Positions 46,284 through 55,867 of a DNA stretch of 64,000 bases are shown in pieces. How positions within the stretch are numbered: the first letter of the stretch is position 1; every line of letters begins with the position of its first letter. Made by a program: the position numbers and the translations under genes. Under the pieces are notes generated by a model, which saw only the letters and a list, made by a program, of their open reading frames with translations, had not been told where the DNA came from and made no database searches. The stretch comes from Metallosphaera tengchongensis (lineage in GTDB: Archaea; Thermoproteota; Thermoprotei_A; Sulfolobales; Sulfolobaceae). The stretch spans positions 1,221,501 to 1,285,500 of the forward strand of contig NZ_CP049074.1 in NCBI RefSeq assembly GCF_013343295.1, given 5' to 3'.

Positions 46284-46538
46284 GTGTCTCTGATTATTAG
46301 GTTGAACCGGGCAACGTCCAGAGCCTTGGTTTTCCTCATTGGGCTCTCGTTAAGGCTGTTATCCCTTCATCAGTTTGCGTTCCTACTTATCCCCTTTTTG
46401 TTTGAGACCGACGCCAGTTCTATTTTTCTCACAAACTTAGCAATGATTCCTCTGGCTTTCCTTCTCCTTATCGCCTCGGCAATAGTTTACCTGATCAGGA
46501 GGTCATGGATTCGACGCCCTCGCCCTTTCGTAGGCTAA
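46284..46538 (+). CDS. Small membrane protein, unknown function
   Basis: The 84-residue product has two or three membrane spans (about 14-40 and 50-70) and an Arg/Pro-rich C-terminus (RRSWIRRPRPF). GTG 46284 lies about 25 bases after ATTTATATA, giving a leaderless message. Its end overlaps the convergent FAD-linked oxidase gene by 36 bases. No family is recognised. Confidence 0.5.
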   Translation: MSLIIRLNRATSRALVFLIGLSLRLLSLHQFAFLLIPFLFETDASSIFLTNLAMIPLAFLLLIASAIVYLIRRSWIRRPRPFVG

Positions 46539-47843
46539 TTCGACGTACTTCCCTGGGTTCATTATACCGTTTGGATCAATCAGCCTTTTGATATCCCTCA
46601 TTATTTCCAGGACCTTAAGCCCGTTGTGGAGCTTCAGTTGCTCTCCCATGAGTCCAGCCTTCTGTACGCCAATCCCATGCTCTCCGGAGACCGAACCACC
46701 CAATTCGATGGCGATTTTCCCGACTTCCTCAAAAATGACATCGGCGACCTCCTTATCTCTTACCAGGATATTTGGGTGTAAGTTTCCGTCGCCAATGTGG
46801 GCAATCACAGGCATTTTAACTTTGTATTTGGCTTCCAGTTCATTAATTCTCTCTATGGCTTCCGCAAGTTTAGATACTGGGACAACTATGTCCTCAACGT
46901 ACATCTCCTTTGAAATAGCCTTGAGTGCTAAGGCCGACTGAGCTCTCAGGGAGTACATCCTTTCCCACTCCTCCCTTGAGAGGACAGTGAAGTCTGCACC
47001 CCACTTCTTTAGTATCTCCTTCATGGCTTCCGCGTCTTCACTTTGTAGACGTAACAGGAGCAAACCTCCCTCCGATTCTTTCAATCTAGCGTCTAGAGCA
47101 CTGTTTAGGGCCTTTACTACCTCGTTGTCGATGTACTCGGAAATTTCAGGTAGTACACCGCCCCTCCTCATGTCCTGGATTATCCCAGCAGTGGATTTTA
47201 GGTCGGGGACGAAAGCAATTATGGCCGTTAGGTTCTCCTTCGGTAAGGGTGTTATCCTCAGCCATATTTCCGTTATTATACCGAGAGTTCCCTCACTTCC
47301 CGTGAAAAGGTGTACTAAATCATATCCAGCCCTATTTTTTCTAAAAGGTTCTCCGATCCTAACAGCTTCCCCAGTAGGTAGCACCACCCTCAGGGCTAGG
47401 ACCCAGTCCCTAAACGTACCGTACCTCACTCCCCTCATACCTCCTGATGAGTTTGATACAGCCCCTCCCACGGAACATAGGAAGAAGGACGCGGGATCAG
47501 GAGGCAGGAAGAAGTTCCTTTCCATTAACTTTTTATTAAGGTACTCCAGGTTCACGCCTGGCTGAACTCTAACGTACCAGTCCACATCGTTAATCTCTAT
47601 TATGTTGGACATATACTTCATGTCAATCAAAATACATCCCTGGCAGGCAACAGCGCCAGTGAGGCTAGTCCCTGCACCCCAAGGCACTATTGGGATACCT
47701 TTAAGTCTGGCGTAGTTAACTATCTTTATTACATCGTCCTCATTTTTGGGGTAAACTACTGCTAAAGGCTCTACCTTGAAGTTTACGAAGTCTTCCCTAG
47801 TTTCCTTGGAGACTTCTAATCCCAATTTTTCCAGGTCGTCCAT
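46503..47843 (-). CDS. FAD-linked oxidase (glycolate oxidase GlcD / D-lactate dehydrogenase-like)
   Basis: The 446-residue flavoenzyme has the PCMH FAD-binding domain (IPIVPWGAGTSLTGAVACQGCILIDM) and the C-terminal vanillyl-alcohol-oxidase-type domain with HIGDGNLHPN and SGEHGIG. It oxidises 2-hydroxyacids such as glycolate or D-lactate to the oxo acid. No iron-sulfur partner subunit (GlcF) is adjacent. ATG 47843 is chosen because GGTTATTAAC at about 47866-47875 predicts the transcript start there; a TTG lies three codons upstream. Confidence 0.88.
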   Translation of the reverse strand: MDDLEKLGLEVSKETREDFVNFKVEPLAVVYPKNEDDVIKIVNYARLKGIPIVPWGAGTSLTGAVACQGCILIDMKYMSNIIEINDVDWYVRVQPGVNLEYLNKKLMERNFFLPPDPASFFLCSVGGAVSNSSGGMRGVRYGTFRDWVLALRVVLPTGEAVRIGEPFRKNRAGYDLVHLFTGSEGTLGIITEIWLRITPLPKENLTAIIAFVPDLKSTAGIIQDMRRGGVLPEISEYIDNEVVKALNSALDARLKESEGGLLLLRLQSEDAEAMKEILKKWGADFTVLSREEWERMYSLRAQSALALKAISKEMYVEDIVVPVSKLAEAIERINELEAKYKVKMPVIAHIGDGNLHPNILVRDKEVADVIFEEVGKIAIELGGSVSGEHGIGVQKAGLMGEQLKLHNGLKVLEIMRDIKRLIDPNGIMNPGKYVELAYERARASNP

Positions 47844-47945
47844 AGATAACAAGTTTGAGAAGCGTTAATAACCTTGAACCCTGTAGATCACTTTCTTAAA
47901 GTGTTCTAAAATAATAGATATTATGCTAGGATACATCAAGGATTC

Positions 47946-48884
47946 ATGAAGTTTCTTCTGGTAGGGTTAGGGTTCATATCCACTCACGTTGCACTGGAGC
48001 TGTCGAGGGATCAGAGCGTAACAGTAACTTTCAATAGCGTAAATCCCGTGAAAGAGGAGTACTTGGCACTCATAAAGTCCAAGGCTAACGCGGTAAAGGC
48101 TAATCCCCTAAGTGAGGAGATGGGGAAGCTAATCAAGGAACACGACGTTGTGGTCAATTTTGTCGGAGAGATCTCAGGGGGTGAGGATAAGCTTAGGACA
48201 GCGAACATAGAAATACCAAAAACGTTGGCTAAGAGATCCTTTGAGGAAGGGAAGATGTTTGTTCACCTCAGCGGGGCGACCTCCACTGGTATTACCGGAA
48301 AAAACGTAAGGGAGGAAACGGAGCACTGCAAGGGAGCGCAACCGAAGACTCCCTTTGAAAGGTCAAAATGTGAGGGAGAGAGAGCCGTAATGAGTGAGGC
48401 CCTCGAAAGGGATGGTAGTGTAGCCATCCTTAGACCTACACTAGTCTACGGAAGATATGCAGTTCACGTCCAGTTTGTGACCATGTACAAGCTCGCGAAA
48501 AGGAGGATAATTCCGGATCTTAACCTAAACATGGCTACTGTTAACGCATGGTCCATTGGGAGAGTAATACGGACACTAGGCGAGAAGATGCCCAGAAGGG
48601 TCATCGTTTATGCCTCAGAGTGCGGTAGCGTCAAGGTTTCAGACTTCTTTAGACTTATGGCCAAGAGATTAGGTGGAGGGATTAGTATACCGGTCCCTGT
48701 GGGTCTAGCTAAGGCTTTTTTACCTTCAGAGATAAGGAGTCTTCTCCGTTACGCTGGGACAACATACGACTGTACGGCTTTCAGGGAACTTGGGGGCGGT
48801 GAGACGTTCGACTCAGAGGAAGTTGAAATGAACGCTGAGTTCCTAAAGCTGTTAGACCATAAAGGTAAGCTGATACCTACGTGA
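47946..48884 (+). CDS. Atypical SDR-family protein (NDUFA9/epimerase-like) lacking the catalytic tyrosine
   Basis: The 312-residue product has an extended/atypical SDR fold: the dinucleotide motif reads G7-L-G9-F-I-S12, with the third glycine replaced, and the active-site YxxxK reads F137-E-R-S-K141. The lysine and HLSGATSTG are kept, but without the tyrosine ordinary dehydrogenase or epimerase chemistry is unlikely. Such proteins resemble complex I assembly factor NDUFA9, which binds NADPH structurally. ATG 47946 follows at 103 bases from the divergent FAD oxidase. Confidence 0.72.
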   Translation: MKFLLVGLGFISTHVALELSRDQSVTVTFNSVNPVKEEYLALIKSKANAVKANPLSEEMGKLIKEHDVVVNFVGEISGGEDKLRTANIEIPKTLAKRSFEEGKMFVHLSGATSTGITGKNVREETEHCKGAQPKTPFERSKCEGERAVMSEALERDGSVAILRPTLVYGRYAVHVQFVTMYKLAKRRIIPDLNLNMATVNAWSIGRVIRTLGEKMPRRVIVYASECGSVKVSDFFRLMAKRLGGGISIPVPVGLAKAFLPSEIRSLLRYAGTTYDCTAFRELGGGETFDSEEVEMNAEFLKLLDHKGKLIPT

Positions 48885-48921
48885 AGTTTATGTGGTAAAC
48901 AAGACCCTTAAGGCGAACTTT

Positions 48922-49599
48922 TTAGTAATTTCTGAGCATTAGAAGGGTCAGGATCGCCGTATAGGGGATAACAAACAAGTTCAATATGGGTATCAAGGAT
49001 AAAAGTGCACCTAGTAAAACTAATAGAGAAGAGATACCATCTCTAGAAAAGGCCCTAGTGTACCAGTCTATAGCGCCTCCCAGTCCGATCCTGCTCCCCA
49101 CTACTATGGAAGAGCTAACTATGTACACTAAGATGAGCAGGAGACCCTCAATGAAGAAAGAATAGGGCACACCGAACGACGAGAGTAGACCGAAAACCAA
49201 ACCAGTGACTAACAAGGTTGGTGAAAAAACCTGTAGGGTATTCAATGTACTGTTCCAGGCCAGTGACAGGTCAGGAATATTCCCCATGATGGCGCTCCCA
49301 GATTCGAACGCCTCTATTAAGATGAGCAGAGAATAAATTGAACCTGATATGAATCCTATTACAAATAGGACTATCTTTACAGCCAAGGGGGATAGTCCAA
49401 AAGAAATTAAGGCAGACGAAATGCCCCCTAAGACGAATCCTATCAAAATTGCAACAACTAGAGCAATGATTACCGGGATAATCATACCTAGGTTCTTGAT
49501 AAAAAAGTCAAAGGCTTGGAGATAGAGGGGTCTGCTGTTATACGTTGGCCACCCACCATATCCAAAATTGAAGTTTTTAGACGCTTTTGGAAATTTCAT
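48922..49599 (-). CDS. Polytopic membrane protein, unknown function
   Basis: The 225-residue product has a polar, aromatic N-terminus (KNFNFGYGGWPTYNSR) followed by five or six membrane helices, and resembles archaeal proteins with GYxY repeats next to a membrane bundle. It is monocistronic and no domain is certain. Cytoplasmic N-terminus by charge. Confidence 0.6.
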   Translation of the reverse strand: MKFPKASKNFNFGYGGWPTYNSRPLYLQAFDFFIKNLGMIIPVIIALVVAILIGFVLGGISSALISFGLSPLAVKIVLFVIGFISGSIYSLLILIEAFESGSAIMGNIPDLSLAWNSTLNTLQVFSPTLLVTGLVFGLLSSFGVPYSFFIEGLLLILVYIVSSSIVVGSRIGLGGAIDWYTRAFSRDGISSLLVLLGALLSLIPILNLFVIPYTAILTLLMLRNY

Positions 49600-49767
49600 T
49601 TCACTCGGCTAATGGAATTACACGATTTTATTTTTTCTCCGGTTGAGCTATCTGGTTATTAATTAGAGGGGATTTTCCCACGACTTGCTCTATCTAATGT
49701 ATAAAGGCAGAACATCTCTTCGAGGGCTATACTTAAAAACGTCCCAAGTCTCAGTAGATTCATCTAG

Positions 49768-50412
49768 TTACAGGAATCTTTTCACTAGGTTTTCAAACTC
49801 GTCGTATTTGTCCATCTTCATAACCCCCAAGGTGGTAACTCTGGGCAAGTCCACTATCATTTTCTTATTGGCTTGGACTGGTAACCTAGATGCTATGTAT
49901 TCAGCAGTCCCCTGAGGGTCCTCCTTCATAAGATCTATCCCTTCTGAGTATGCTCTGACGAACTCCTCATGGTTTGCCAGGATGCTTGCCCCGCAACTCC
50001 CTGGGACGTTAAGCAACTCCTCGAAAGTCTTTCCTCTGCCAAACGGTGCCGGTACCACAACGGACTCAACTTGTCTTTGGTTGAGGAGTTCCATCAGCTT
50101 TTGCATATCTTCAGCGTAGACTATCTCACCGTTTATTCCCTTTTTATGGAAAAGTGCCTTGGTCAAGACGTCTGCAGCGCTTCCCCTTCTCCATACGCCT
50201 ATCTTTCTTCCAACGTCGGGGGAAACTACCATAAGTCCCTTGATTGTGATATAGTCAATTCTCACTCCTCTCTTTACCAAGGATACTGTTGAATCTAAAA
50301 TGACATCTGCCTTTCCTTCCTTTCCAAAGTCAATGGTGATGTCCTTATATTTTGAACTCGCAGCTACCATAGGATAGGACACAGGTCCAGGTGCAGCTAT
50401 TACGTTTAACAT
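49768..50412 (-). CDS. Soluble periplasmic-binding-protein-like domain protein (DUF3834-like)
   Basis: The 214-residue product starts LNVIAAPGPVSYPMV and has ADVILDSTVSLVKRG and IGVWRRGSAADVLTKALF, the pattern of type 2 solute-binding folds. It has no signal peptide or anchor, so it should act in the cytoplasm as a ligand sensor or pseudo-binding protein. A 21-base stretch of frame upstream to ATG 50430 is possible, but a TTAAATATT box at 50444-50452 favours ATG 50412. The family name is from memory and not certain. Confidence 0.6.
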   Translation of the reverse strand: MLNVIAAPGPVSYPMVAASSKYKDITIDFGKEGKADVILDSTVSLVKRGVRIDYITIKGLMVVSPDVGRKIGVWRRGSAADVLTKALFHKKGINGEIVYAEDMQKLMELLNQRQVESVVVPAPFGRGKTFEELLNVPGSCGASILANHEEFVRAYSEGIDLMKEDPQGTAEYIASRLPVQANKKMIVDLPRVTTLGVMKMDKYDEFENLVKRFL

Positions 50413-50563
50413 GCTTTCACTAGGTAACATAGATACCCATCGCTTAAATATTTGTTCAAAACAGTTCAGACCGCGGTAGATTTCGAGAAGATAAGCACGG
50501 TTGAATCGTTAAGGGAATAGTTAGATAGTTAGTTTTTTATTTTTTAAGTATCCCTTAAACCTC

Positions 50564-51130
50564 ATGGATCTAAAACAAATCCTAACTCCAAATAACTCTG
50601 TGCTTGTTGTGTGGGACGTTCAAAAAGGACTGGTGAAAAACATATTCAATAAGGAGGAATTTAGCAAAGCCCTAGAGAGGGTAATAACTACAGCGAGGAA
50701 AAGTAAGATACCGATAGTTTACACAAAGATCACTCCTTTCCCATCTGGATTTGAGCCATATAACTCTAGGGTGACTGAGAGGAGGTTCACGTTCACGCAG
50801 GAGGATCTAGAGCTTTACGTCAACCCTGAGGTTGGCACCAAGGGTTCTGAGATAGTTTTACCCAAGAACACTTGGAGCATTTTCGTGGGGACTAACTTTG
50901 AATTGCTCCTTAGGAACTCCGGCAGGAACGTCATTATCTTCTCTGGTATAGCGACTGAGATCGGTGTGGAATCTAGCGCCAGACATGCCTTTGCGTTGGG
51001 ATTTTTGCCAGTAATAGTGAGGGACGCAGTTTCATCCTACAATAAGGAAGGTCATCAGAGGTCCCTGGAAAACATGAAGGACTTCTTCCCAGTCCTCTCC
51101 TCAGAGGAGATAGAGAGGTTATTATCCTAA
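50564..51130 (+). CDS. Isochorismatase-like hydrolase fold with catalytic cysteine replaced by glycine
   Basis: The 188-residue product has the cysteine-hydrolase fold: D18 in VVWDVQ, K101 in LPKNTWSIF, and the nucleophile loop GIATEIGVESSARHA. In active relatives (nicotinamidase, isochorismatase) the loop is TxxCVxxT; here the position is G134. Asp and Lys are kept, so ligand binding may continue while classic thiol chemistry should not. ATG 50564 follows a T-rich stretch. Confidence 0.78.
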   Translation: MDLKQILTPNNSVLVVWDVQKGLVKNIFNKEEFSKALERVITTARKSKIPIVYTKITPFPSGFEPYNSRVTERRFTFTQEDLELYVNPEVGTKGSEIVLPKNTWSIFVGTNFELLLRNSGRNVIIFSGIATEIGVESSARHAFALGFLPVIVRDAVSSYNKEGHQRSLENMKDFFPVLSSEEIERLLS

Positions 51131-51169
51131 TTTTTAAATTAGTTTTAGAGATATTCTTGATATATTTTG

Positions 51170-51376
51170 TAAGGGTTCGGGTTTAGTTGGTTTCCATGAT
51201 TTGGCATTGATCCTCAACCCTTGGGCTTCACGGGAGTTAAGGAAACTACTTCCTCTGTCCCCCGTCCCTTAGCGTAACCCCAACCTACTATGTGGGTAAA
51301 CTCGGACATCTCTGGTCAGGTTACCTTGTCCCTCTCAGGATATAAGCCCACATCTGAGGCAGGTGTTTACACTTAG
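51170..51376 (-). pseudogene. tnpB: 3' remnant of tnpB, family B (reverse strand)
   Basis: Read on the minus strand the end of the TnpB zinc region and tail can be followed: CLRCGLIS-like triplets, then VGVTLRDG and LNSREAQGLRI. It matches the tails at 21366-21565 and 60000-60140, with stops and frame breaks. Nothing 5' of it survives. Confidence 0.55.
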
Positions 51377-51406
51377 TTTTTATCATCTACAGTATCGCAT
51401 TACATT

Positions 51407-51446
51407 ATATAACTATGTAACTCAACATATAACTATGTAACTCAAC
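51407..51446. repeat. Exact tandem repeat, two 20-bp units
   Basis: ATATAACTATGTAACTCAAC occurs at 51407-51426 and again at 51427-51446, exactly adjacent. It lies about 200 bases upstream of the gene at 51653. Confidence 0.8.
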
Positions 51447-51652
51447 GAGTTCGCTGAAACTGTTGACCACGGCCTTTGTCCGTTGTGATACGTTAATTTT
51501 GGGAGTTCGAACAGTTGTACCTTAATCTGAGATCATATGACATGAGACCCAGTCGTTTGGGATTTTTTAGAGAATGCTAGAGTGTTTTCGAAGTAGGCTC
51601 ATTCCCTAGCCTTAAGTAAAAGATTATATTTTGTAAGGGAATACTGAATACC

Positions 51653-52585
51653 ATGTATGTGTATAGCATTGACCAGTCATCATCAAATATGGTAAGGTCT
51701 GTAGGAAGAAAAGCTGCTTATCTCGGCGAGCTTACGAGGTTGGGGATAAGGATACCATGGGGGTTCGTCATTACGAGGTCTGCCTTCAGAAGGTTCATGG
51801 ACATAGCTAAGGACACTGTAAGCGACGCATTGAAAGGGGTCAATTTGGACGATCCGCGTGACCTGTCGAGGAGGTACGAGAGAATTAAGGAGATAATGAC
51901 CCAAATTGATCTTCCCATGGATATATCCCTTGAGATAGACCAGCACGTGAGAGAAATCTCCACAGATTTCGTTGCTGTTAGACCCACTTTCACCTCAGGA
52001 ATATCCGGACCTAGCTTTGCAGGGGAGGTCGACTCTTTCCTCTACGTAAATAAGGCCGACATTCCCTTTTTCCTGAAGCAAGCTTGGGCGAACTATTTCA
52101 GTCCCAAGGCCTTGGCCTATAGAGTGGCTAGGGGGGACTCCATAGACATAGCGGTCTTAATTCAAGAGATGGTGGATCCGGACTCTGCAGGCACAGTTTT
52201 CACCATTCACCCAGTGACAGGCAACCCTAACTGGGTAGTCATAGAGTCATCTTGGGGGCTAGGTCAGGTAGTCACTAGGGGTCTTGTCACTCCAGACAGA
52301 TTCACATTACCAAAGAGGGATAGAATCATAGCGGAGAGGTACATTGGGAACAAGCACCTGATGCTTAGGTTTGACCCGAGCTATAGGGGTATAAGGGAAA
52401 TTCCGCTTGGTGGTAAAGCACTTGAGCCCAGTTTAGAAGATGAAAAGGTAATCGAGCTGGCAAACCTAGCAATAAGAATAGAGGAGCACTTTGGGAAACA
52501 CGTCAACCTCGAATGGGCTTTGCAGGATAGGAAGCTATACATTCTGGAGGTAAGGGGAATTAAGACCATGTGGGAGGACATCTGA
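51653..52585 (+). CDS. Free-standing PEP synthase/PPDK N-terminal (ATP-grasp) domain
   Basis: The 310-residue product covers only the nucleotide-binding domain of PEP synthase (pfam PPDK_N). It keeps GRKAAYLGELTRLGIRIPWGFVIT, the GPSFAGEVDSFLYV loop, the VLIQEMV(D)P strand and LEWALQDRKLYILEVR. The phosphohistidine swivel and PEP-binding domains are absent. ATG 51653 follows a GATTATATTT box by about 25 bases. It may activate another substrate with ATP, as in phenylphosphate synthase subunit B, or pair with a separately encoded C-terminal half. None is in the window. Confidence 0.78.
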   Translation: MYVYSIDQSSSNMVRSVGRKAAYLGELTRLGIRIPWGFVITRSAFRRFMDIAKDTVSDALKGVNLDDPRDLSRRYERIKEIMTQIDLPMDISLEIDQHVREISTDFVAVRPTFTSGISGPSFAGEVDSFLYVNKADIPFFLKQAWANYFSPKALAYRVARGDSIDIAVLIQEMVDPDSAGTVFTIHPVTGNPNWVVIESSWGLGQVVTRGLVTPDRFTLPKRDRIIAERYIGNKHLMLRFDPSYRGIREIPLGGKALEPSLEDEKVIELANLAIRIEEHFGKHVNLEWALQDRKLYILEVRGIKTMWEDI

Positions 52586-52707
52586 TAATTTTGAGTGTTA
52601 TATCTAGAATCCAGGAATATGGAGAAGTTGGGAGATTGACGTTAATTCGGCCCTGGATTAGGGCATGGGGATCCGGGCTCTCTAATTTAAACTGAACGGG
52701 TCTGGGC

Positions 52708-52748
52708 AACTTATCTTAACCTATACCTAACTTATCTTAACCATACCT
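52708..52748. repeat. Tandem ~20-bp repeat upstream of the TPP-enzyme gene
   Basis: AACTTATCTTAACCTATACCT (52708-52728) and AACTTATCTTAACCATACCT (52729-52748) differ by one inserted base and are adjacent. They end 56 bases before ATG 52805. Confidence 0.75.
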
Positions 52749-52804
52749 GAAATGTTCTTTAGATATAGGACAGAACTTAACTATTTGTTAATTACAGATA
52801 ATCC

Positions 52805-54421
52805 ATGGAGCGAAAGGCTTTCAGTTCCGTCGCGAGGGCTATTTTGGCCACGCTGGAGAAGGAGGGTATTGAGAAAGTTTTTATCGTTTCGGGAACCGAC
52901 TACGCCGCTTTCATTGAGGAGAAGGTTAAGGATAACTCACTCCCCGAGTTTATTCTAGTCCCTCACGAAATCACCGCTTCGTCCATGGCTCTGGGTTACT
53001 CCCTTGCTGGAAAATTGGGAGTGGTCGCAGTCCATACTGTACCAGGGACTTTAAACTCCCTGGGTGTAGTTAGCAACGCTTTCACGAGCAGGATTCCACT
53101 GCTAGTCTTGGCCGGTAGGTCTCCCTATACAGAGGAGGGAAACAGCGCGAGCAGGAACCTCAGGATACACTGGACTCAGGAAGCGAGGGACCAAGGCGAG
53201 TTGGGGAGACAATACTTCAAGTATGACTTTGAGATTAGGGATCCGAGTCAGACTCTGGTGGCCGTAAAGAGAGCTTTACAGATAGCCTTGAGTGAACCGA
53301 GAGGGCCAACTTACCTTGAAGTCCCCAGGGAGGTTAGCGTCAAGGAGTGTGAAGGAAAGTTCCTGAATATGGACCCATACGAACCGGGCCCGTCAAGGAA
53401 GCAGCTACAGAGGGTAGAGGAGCTCCTGAGAGAGGCAGAGAGGCCTGCTATCATCACTTGGAGAGCCGGAAGGAGAAAGGAGTGGTTTGATGCCCTAAAG
53501 GAGTTTGCTGAGAGAATAGGTTCACCAGTAGTTAACTACGTGGGGGAAGTATCTAATTACCCCTCCAAGGGCGAGATGGCGTTAGACAAGTTAGACCTAA
53601 GGGAGCCTGACCTCCTGTTGGTCATAGAATCTGAGGTCCCGTGGATACCAAAGAGGGTTAATGTGGAGGCCCCCGTAGTGAGGATAGATGTGGAGCCAGC
53701 GTACTCTTACATTCCCTACTACGGATTCCCATGTCACGTATGTCTGCAATCGACTCCTTTAGCTTTAAGGGAAATCCTGGTTACACCTAAGGACAGCTGG
53801 AGGGAGGAGGTAAGGGAGAGAGTCCTGAAACAAAGGGAGGAGAAACAGAGGGAGTTGGAGAAGCTAGAGACGCAGTCCAAGATACATCCCAGGTTGCTCT
53901 CCAAGTATGTTTCAGAGTTTAAGGCAATAGTAGTTAACGAGTACCCCTTTAATCCCAGATATGGCGAATTCTCCTTTGGGGAATACTTCGGGGACTTATC
54001 TGCAGGTTATCTGGGTTGGGCACTGGGTGCGGGACTGGGAATAAAGATGGCAACCAATAGAGATGTGATCATAACTACAGGTGATGGGTCTTTCATCTTT
54101 GGAGTCCCTGAAGCCTTTTACTATGCAGCCAAATCCTACTCACTTCCCACAATGGTAGTCATTTTCGACAACGAGGGGTGGTTGGCATCAGCAGAGGCTG
54201 TAGAGGAGGTCTACCCGGAGGGTCTAGCTAAAGCCAAAAAGTACTTCCCTGGGGCCGACTTTAAGAGATACAATATAGGGGAGACGGTGAAAGCTTTCGG
54301 GGGATTCTATAGACTAGTTGAGACCCCAGATGAGGCAAAGAAGGGTCTCGAAGATGGATGGAGACGAGTGAAAATGGGGGACATAGCCGTGATCCAGGCA
54401 ATAGTGGAGAGGGCTAGATAA
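52805..54421 (+). CDS. Thiamine-diphosphate-dependent enzyme (acetolactate synthase/benzoylformate decarboxylase-like)
   Basis: The 538-residue product has the three-domain TPP fold. The catalytic glutamate is E55 in PHEITASS. The C-terminal TPP/Mg motif is GDGSFIFGVPEAFYYAAKS through N-EGW, as in decarboxylases and acetolactate synthases. Similarity is spread over several subfamilies (benzoylformate, sulfopyruvate and indolepyruvate decarboxylases), so the substrate is not known. It is followed at 89 bases by an MFS transporter and a small helical protein, perhaps one pathway unit for a 2-oxo acid. Confidence 0.82.
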   Translation: MERKAFSSVARAILATLEKEGIEKVFIVSGTDYAAFIEEKVKDNSLPEFILVPHEITASSMALGYSLAGKLGVVAVHTVPGTLNSLGVVSNAFTSRIPLLVLAGRSPYTEEGNSASRNLRIHWTQEARDQGELGRQYFKYDFEIRDPSQTLVAVKRALQIALSEPRGPTYLEVPREVSVKECEGKFLNMDPYEPGPSRKQLQRVEELLREAERPAIITWRAGRRKEWFDALKEFAERIGSPVVNYVGEVSNYPSKGEMALDKLDLREPDLLLVIESEVPWIPKRVNVEAPVVRIDVEPAYSYIPYYGFPCHVCLQSTPLALREILVTPKDSWREEVRERVLKQREEKQRELEKLETQSKIHPRLLSKYVSEFKAIVVNEYPFNPRYGEFSFGEYFGDLSAGYLGWALGAGLGIKMATNRDVIITTGDGSFIFGVPEAFYYAAKSYSLPTMVVIFDNEGWLASAEAVEEVYPEGLAKAKKYFPGADFKRYNIGETVKAFGGFYRLVETPDEAKKGLEDGWRRVKMGDIAVIQAIVERAR

Positions 54422-54510
54422 CCTTTGCCTCGTTATCCATTAGTAATTTCGTCACCAAAATGAAGGTTGTAAATACTAAGATTTTTTAACTGTTAGTAAA
54501 TACTATTATT

Positions 54511-55863
54511 ATGCCTTCGCTGACGTGGAGAAACGTAATAGTGGCAGGAATGGGTGTGTTCACAGACGGATATAATCTTTACTCAATATCCCTCACTTCA
54601 TTTTTCATCCCCTCATCTTTCAAGTTTTCAAGCGGAGAGCTGGGACTTTTGGTGGCAGGGTCCTACTTCGGTGCAGCTTTTGCTGCGTTGATCTTTGGCG
54701 CGTTAGCCGATAGGCTTGGAAGGAAAGGGATTTATGGTTTTGACGTCGCTATCATGTCTCTCGGTGCAGTCCTACAAGCCTTCTCCCAGTCCTACTTAGA
54801 GCTCCTGCTTTCAAGGCTTATCCTAGGGATAGGTATAGGGGCTGATTACGTTCTTTCCCCAGTGATAGTAGCTGAGAACTCCAGCGGAAAGAATAGAGGT
54901 AAGATGATGGTAATCACGTTTGCAGTAATGTGGGGGCTTGGGGCGGTCTTAGCGGCCTTTGTAGAGCAACTTACCCTATTGGCCAATCTTCCTCCGTCTT
55001 TGATCTGGAGGATAGTCTTAGGTGTCGGAGCTATACCTGCAATATCAGTGTTTTTCCTGAGGAGGAGGATCTATGAGACCGTTATGTTCGTATCGAGGGT
55101 CAAGCCTGAACACATTGACAGTGAGAAGATAGAGAGGGAGCTGGGAAAGCCTCTCGTTAAAGCTAAGGACACTTCATCTTTCATGAGTAGGCTAAGGTCT
55201 TCTGCAATTTTCATTGTAGCTGCCTCACTGCTTTGGCTACTATACGATATGTATTCCTCCACGTTCGCTATCTATGGTCCAATAACCATCGCTTCCAATC
55301 TAGGTATGACGCCCATAGAGTTCACTTACGTCGCCCAATTCTTTGCTGGAATTCCAGGGCAAATACTCTGCATCCTCCTCATAGATAAGATAGGAAGGAG
55401 ACCACTAATAGTTTTAGGATACGCTGGAGTTGCAGCCTGGCTGTTGGCGTACTCTCTATTGTTGGCCGACCCTAGGATATTTGGGTTGTCTTCAACCCAT
55501 TTGAACACGTCCAGTCTAGTGGGTGAGGCTGCGGTGTTGGGGTTCTCGTTCTACATGCTTAATTATTTCTTCTCAGCTATAGGCCCAGCCTCCATTATAG
55601 GCTCAGCCATGGTAACACCGGAGTTAGTGCCCACCAAGGTTAGGGCAACGTCCCAGTCCATAAGTGTAGCTGTGGATAGGTTATCTGCTGCCTTGAACAT
55701 AACGGCCTTCCCTCTCCTTCTCGCTCACTTCGGTCTAGCTGCAATGGTTGGACTATATTCTGGTATAGCTCTTTTGTCCAGCCTCATTACCCTGTTCGTA
55801 ATACCTGAGTCAAGAGGAAGGGAACTGGAAGAGTTAAGCAAGGAGGGCCAGGCGCAGAAATGA
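54511..55863 (+). CDS. MFS transporter, organic acid/phosphate symporter-like
   Basis: The 450-residue product has 12 membrane helices with [11 protein letters not shown] in loop 2-3 and [11 protein letters not shown] in loop 8-9. The region [17 protein letters not shown] resembles metabolite:H+ and phosphate:H+ symporters. ATG 54511 is about 25 bases after GATTTTTTAAC. It lies between the TPP enzyme and a 107-residue gene only five bases away. It could bring in the carboxylic acid that the TPP enzyme decarboxylates. Confidence 0.85.
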   Translation: MPSLTWRNVIVAGMGVFTDGYNLYSISLTSFFIPSSFKFSSGELGLLVAGSYFGAAFAALIFGALADRLGRKGIYGFDVAIMSLGAVLQAFSQSYLELLLSRLILGIGIGADYVLSPVIVAENSSGKNRGKMMVITFAVMWGLGAVLAAFVEQLTLLANLPPSLIWRIVLGVGAIPAISVFFLRRRIYETVMFVSRVKPEHIDSEKIERELGKPLVKAKDTSSFMSRLRSSAIFIVAASLLWLLYDMYSSTFAIYGPITIASNLGMTPIEFTYVAQFFAGIPGQILCILLIDKIGRRPLIVLGYAGVAAWLLAYSLLLADPRIFGLSSTHLNTSSLVGEAAVLGFSFYMLNYFFSAIGPASIIGSAMVTPELVPTKVRATSQSISVAVDRLSAALNITAFPLLLAHFGLAAMVGLYSGIALLSSLITLFVIPESRGRELEELSKEGQAQK

Positions 55864-55867
55864 TTAA

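Noticed and set aside
46588-47565. Forward frames of 117 and 192 codons opposite the FAD-linked oxidase
   Set aside because: The reverse strand holds a clear GlcD-like protein with family motifs; the forward products have none.
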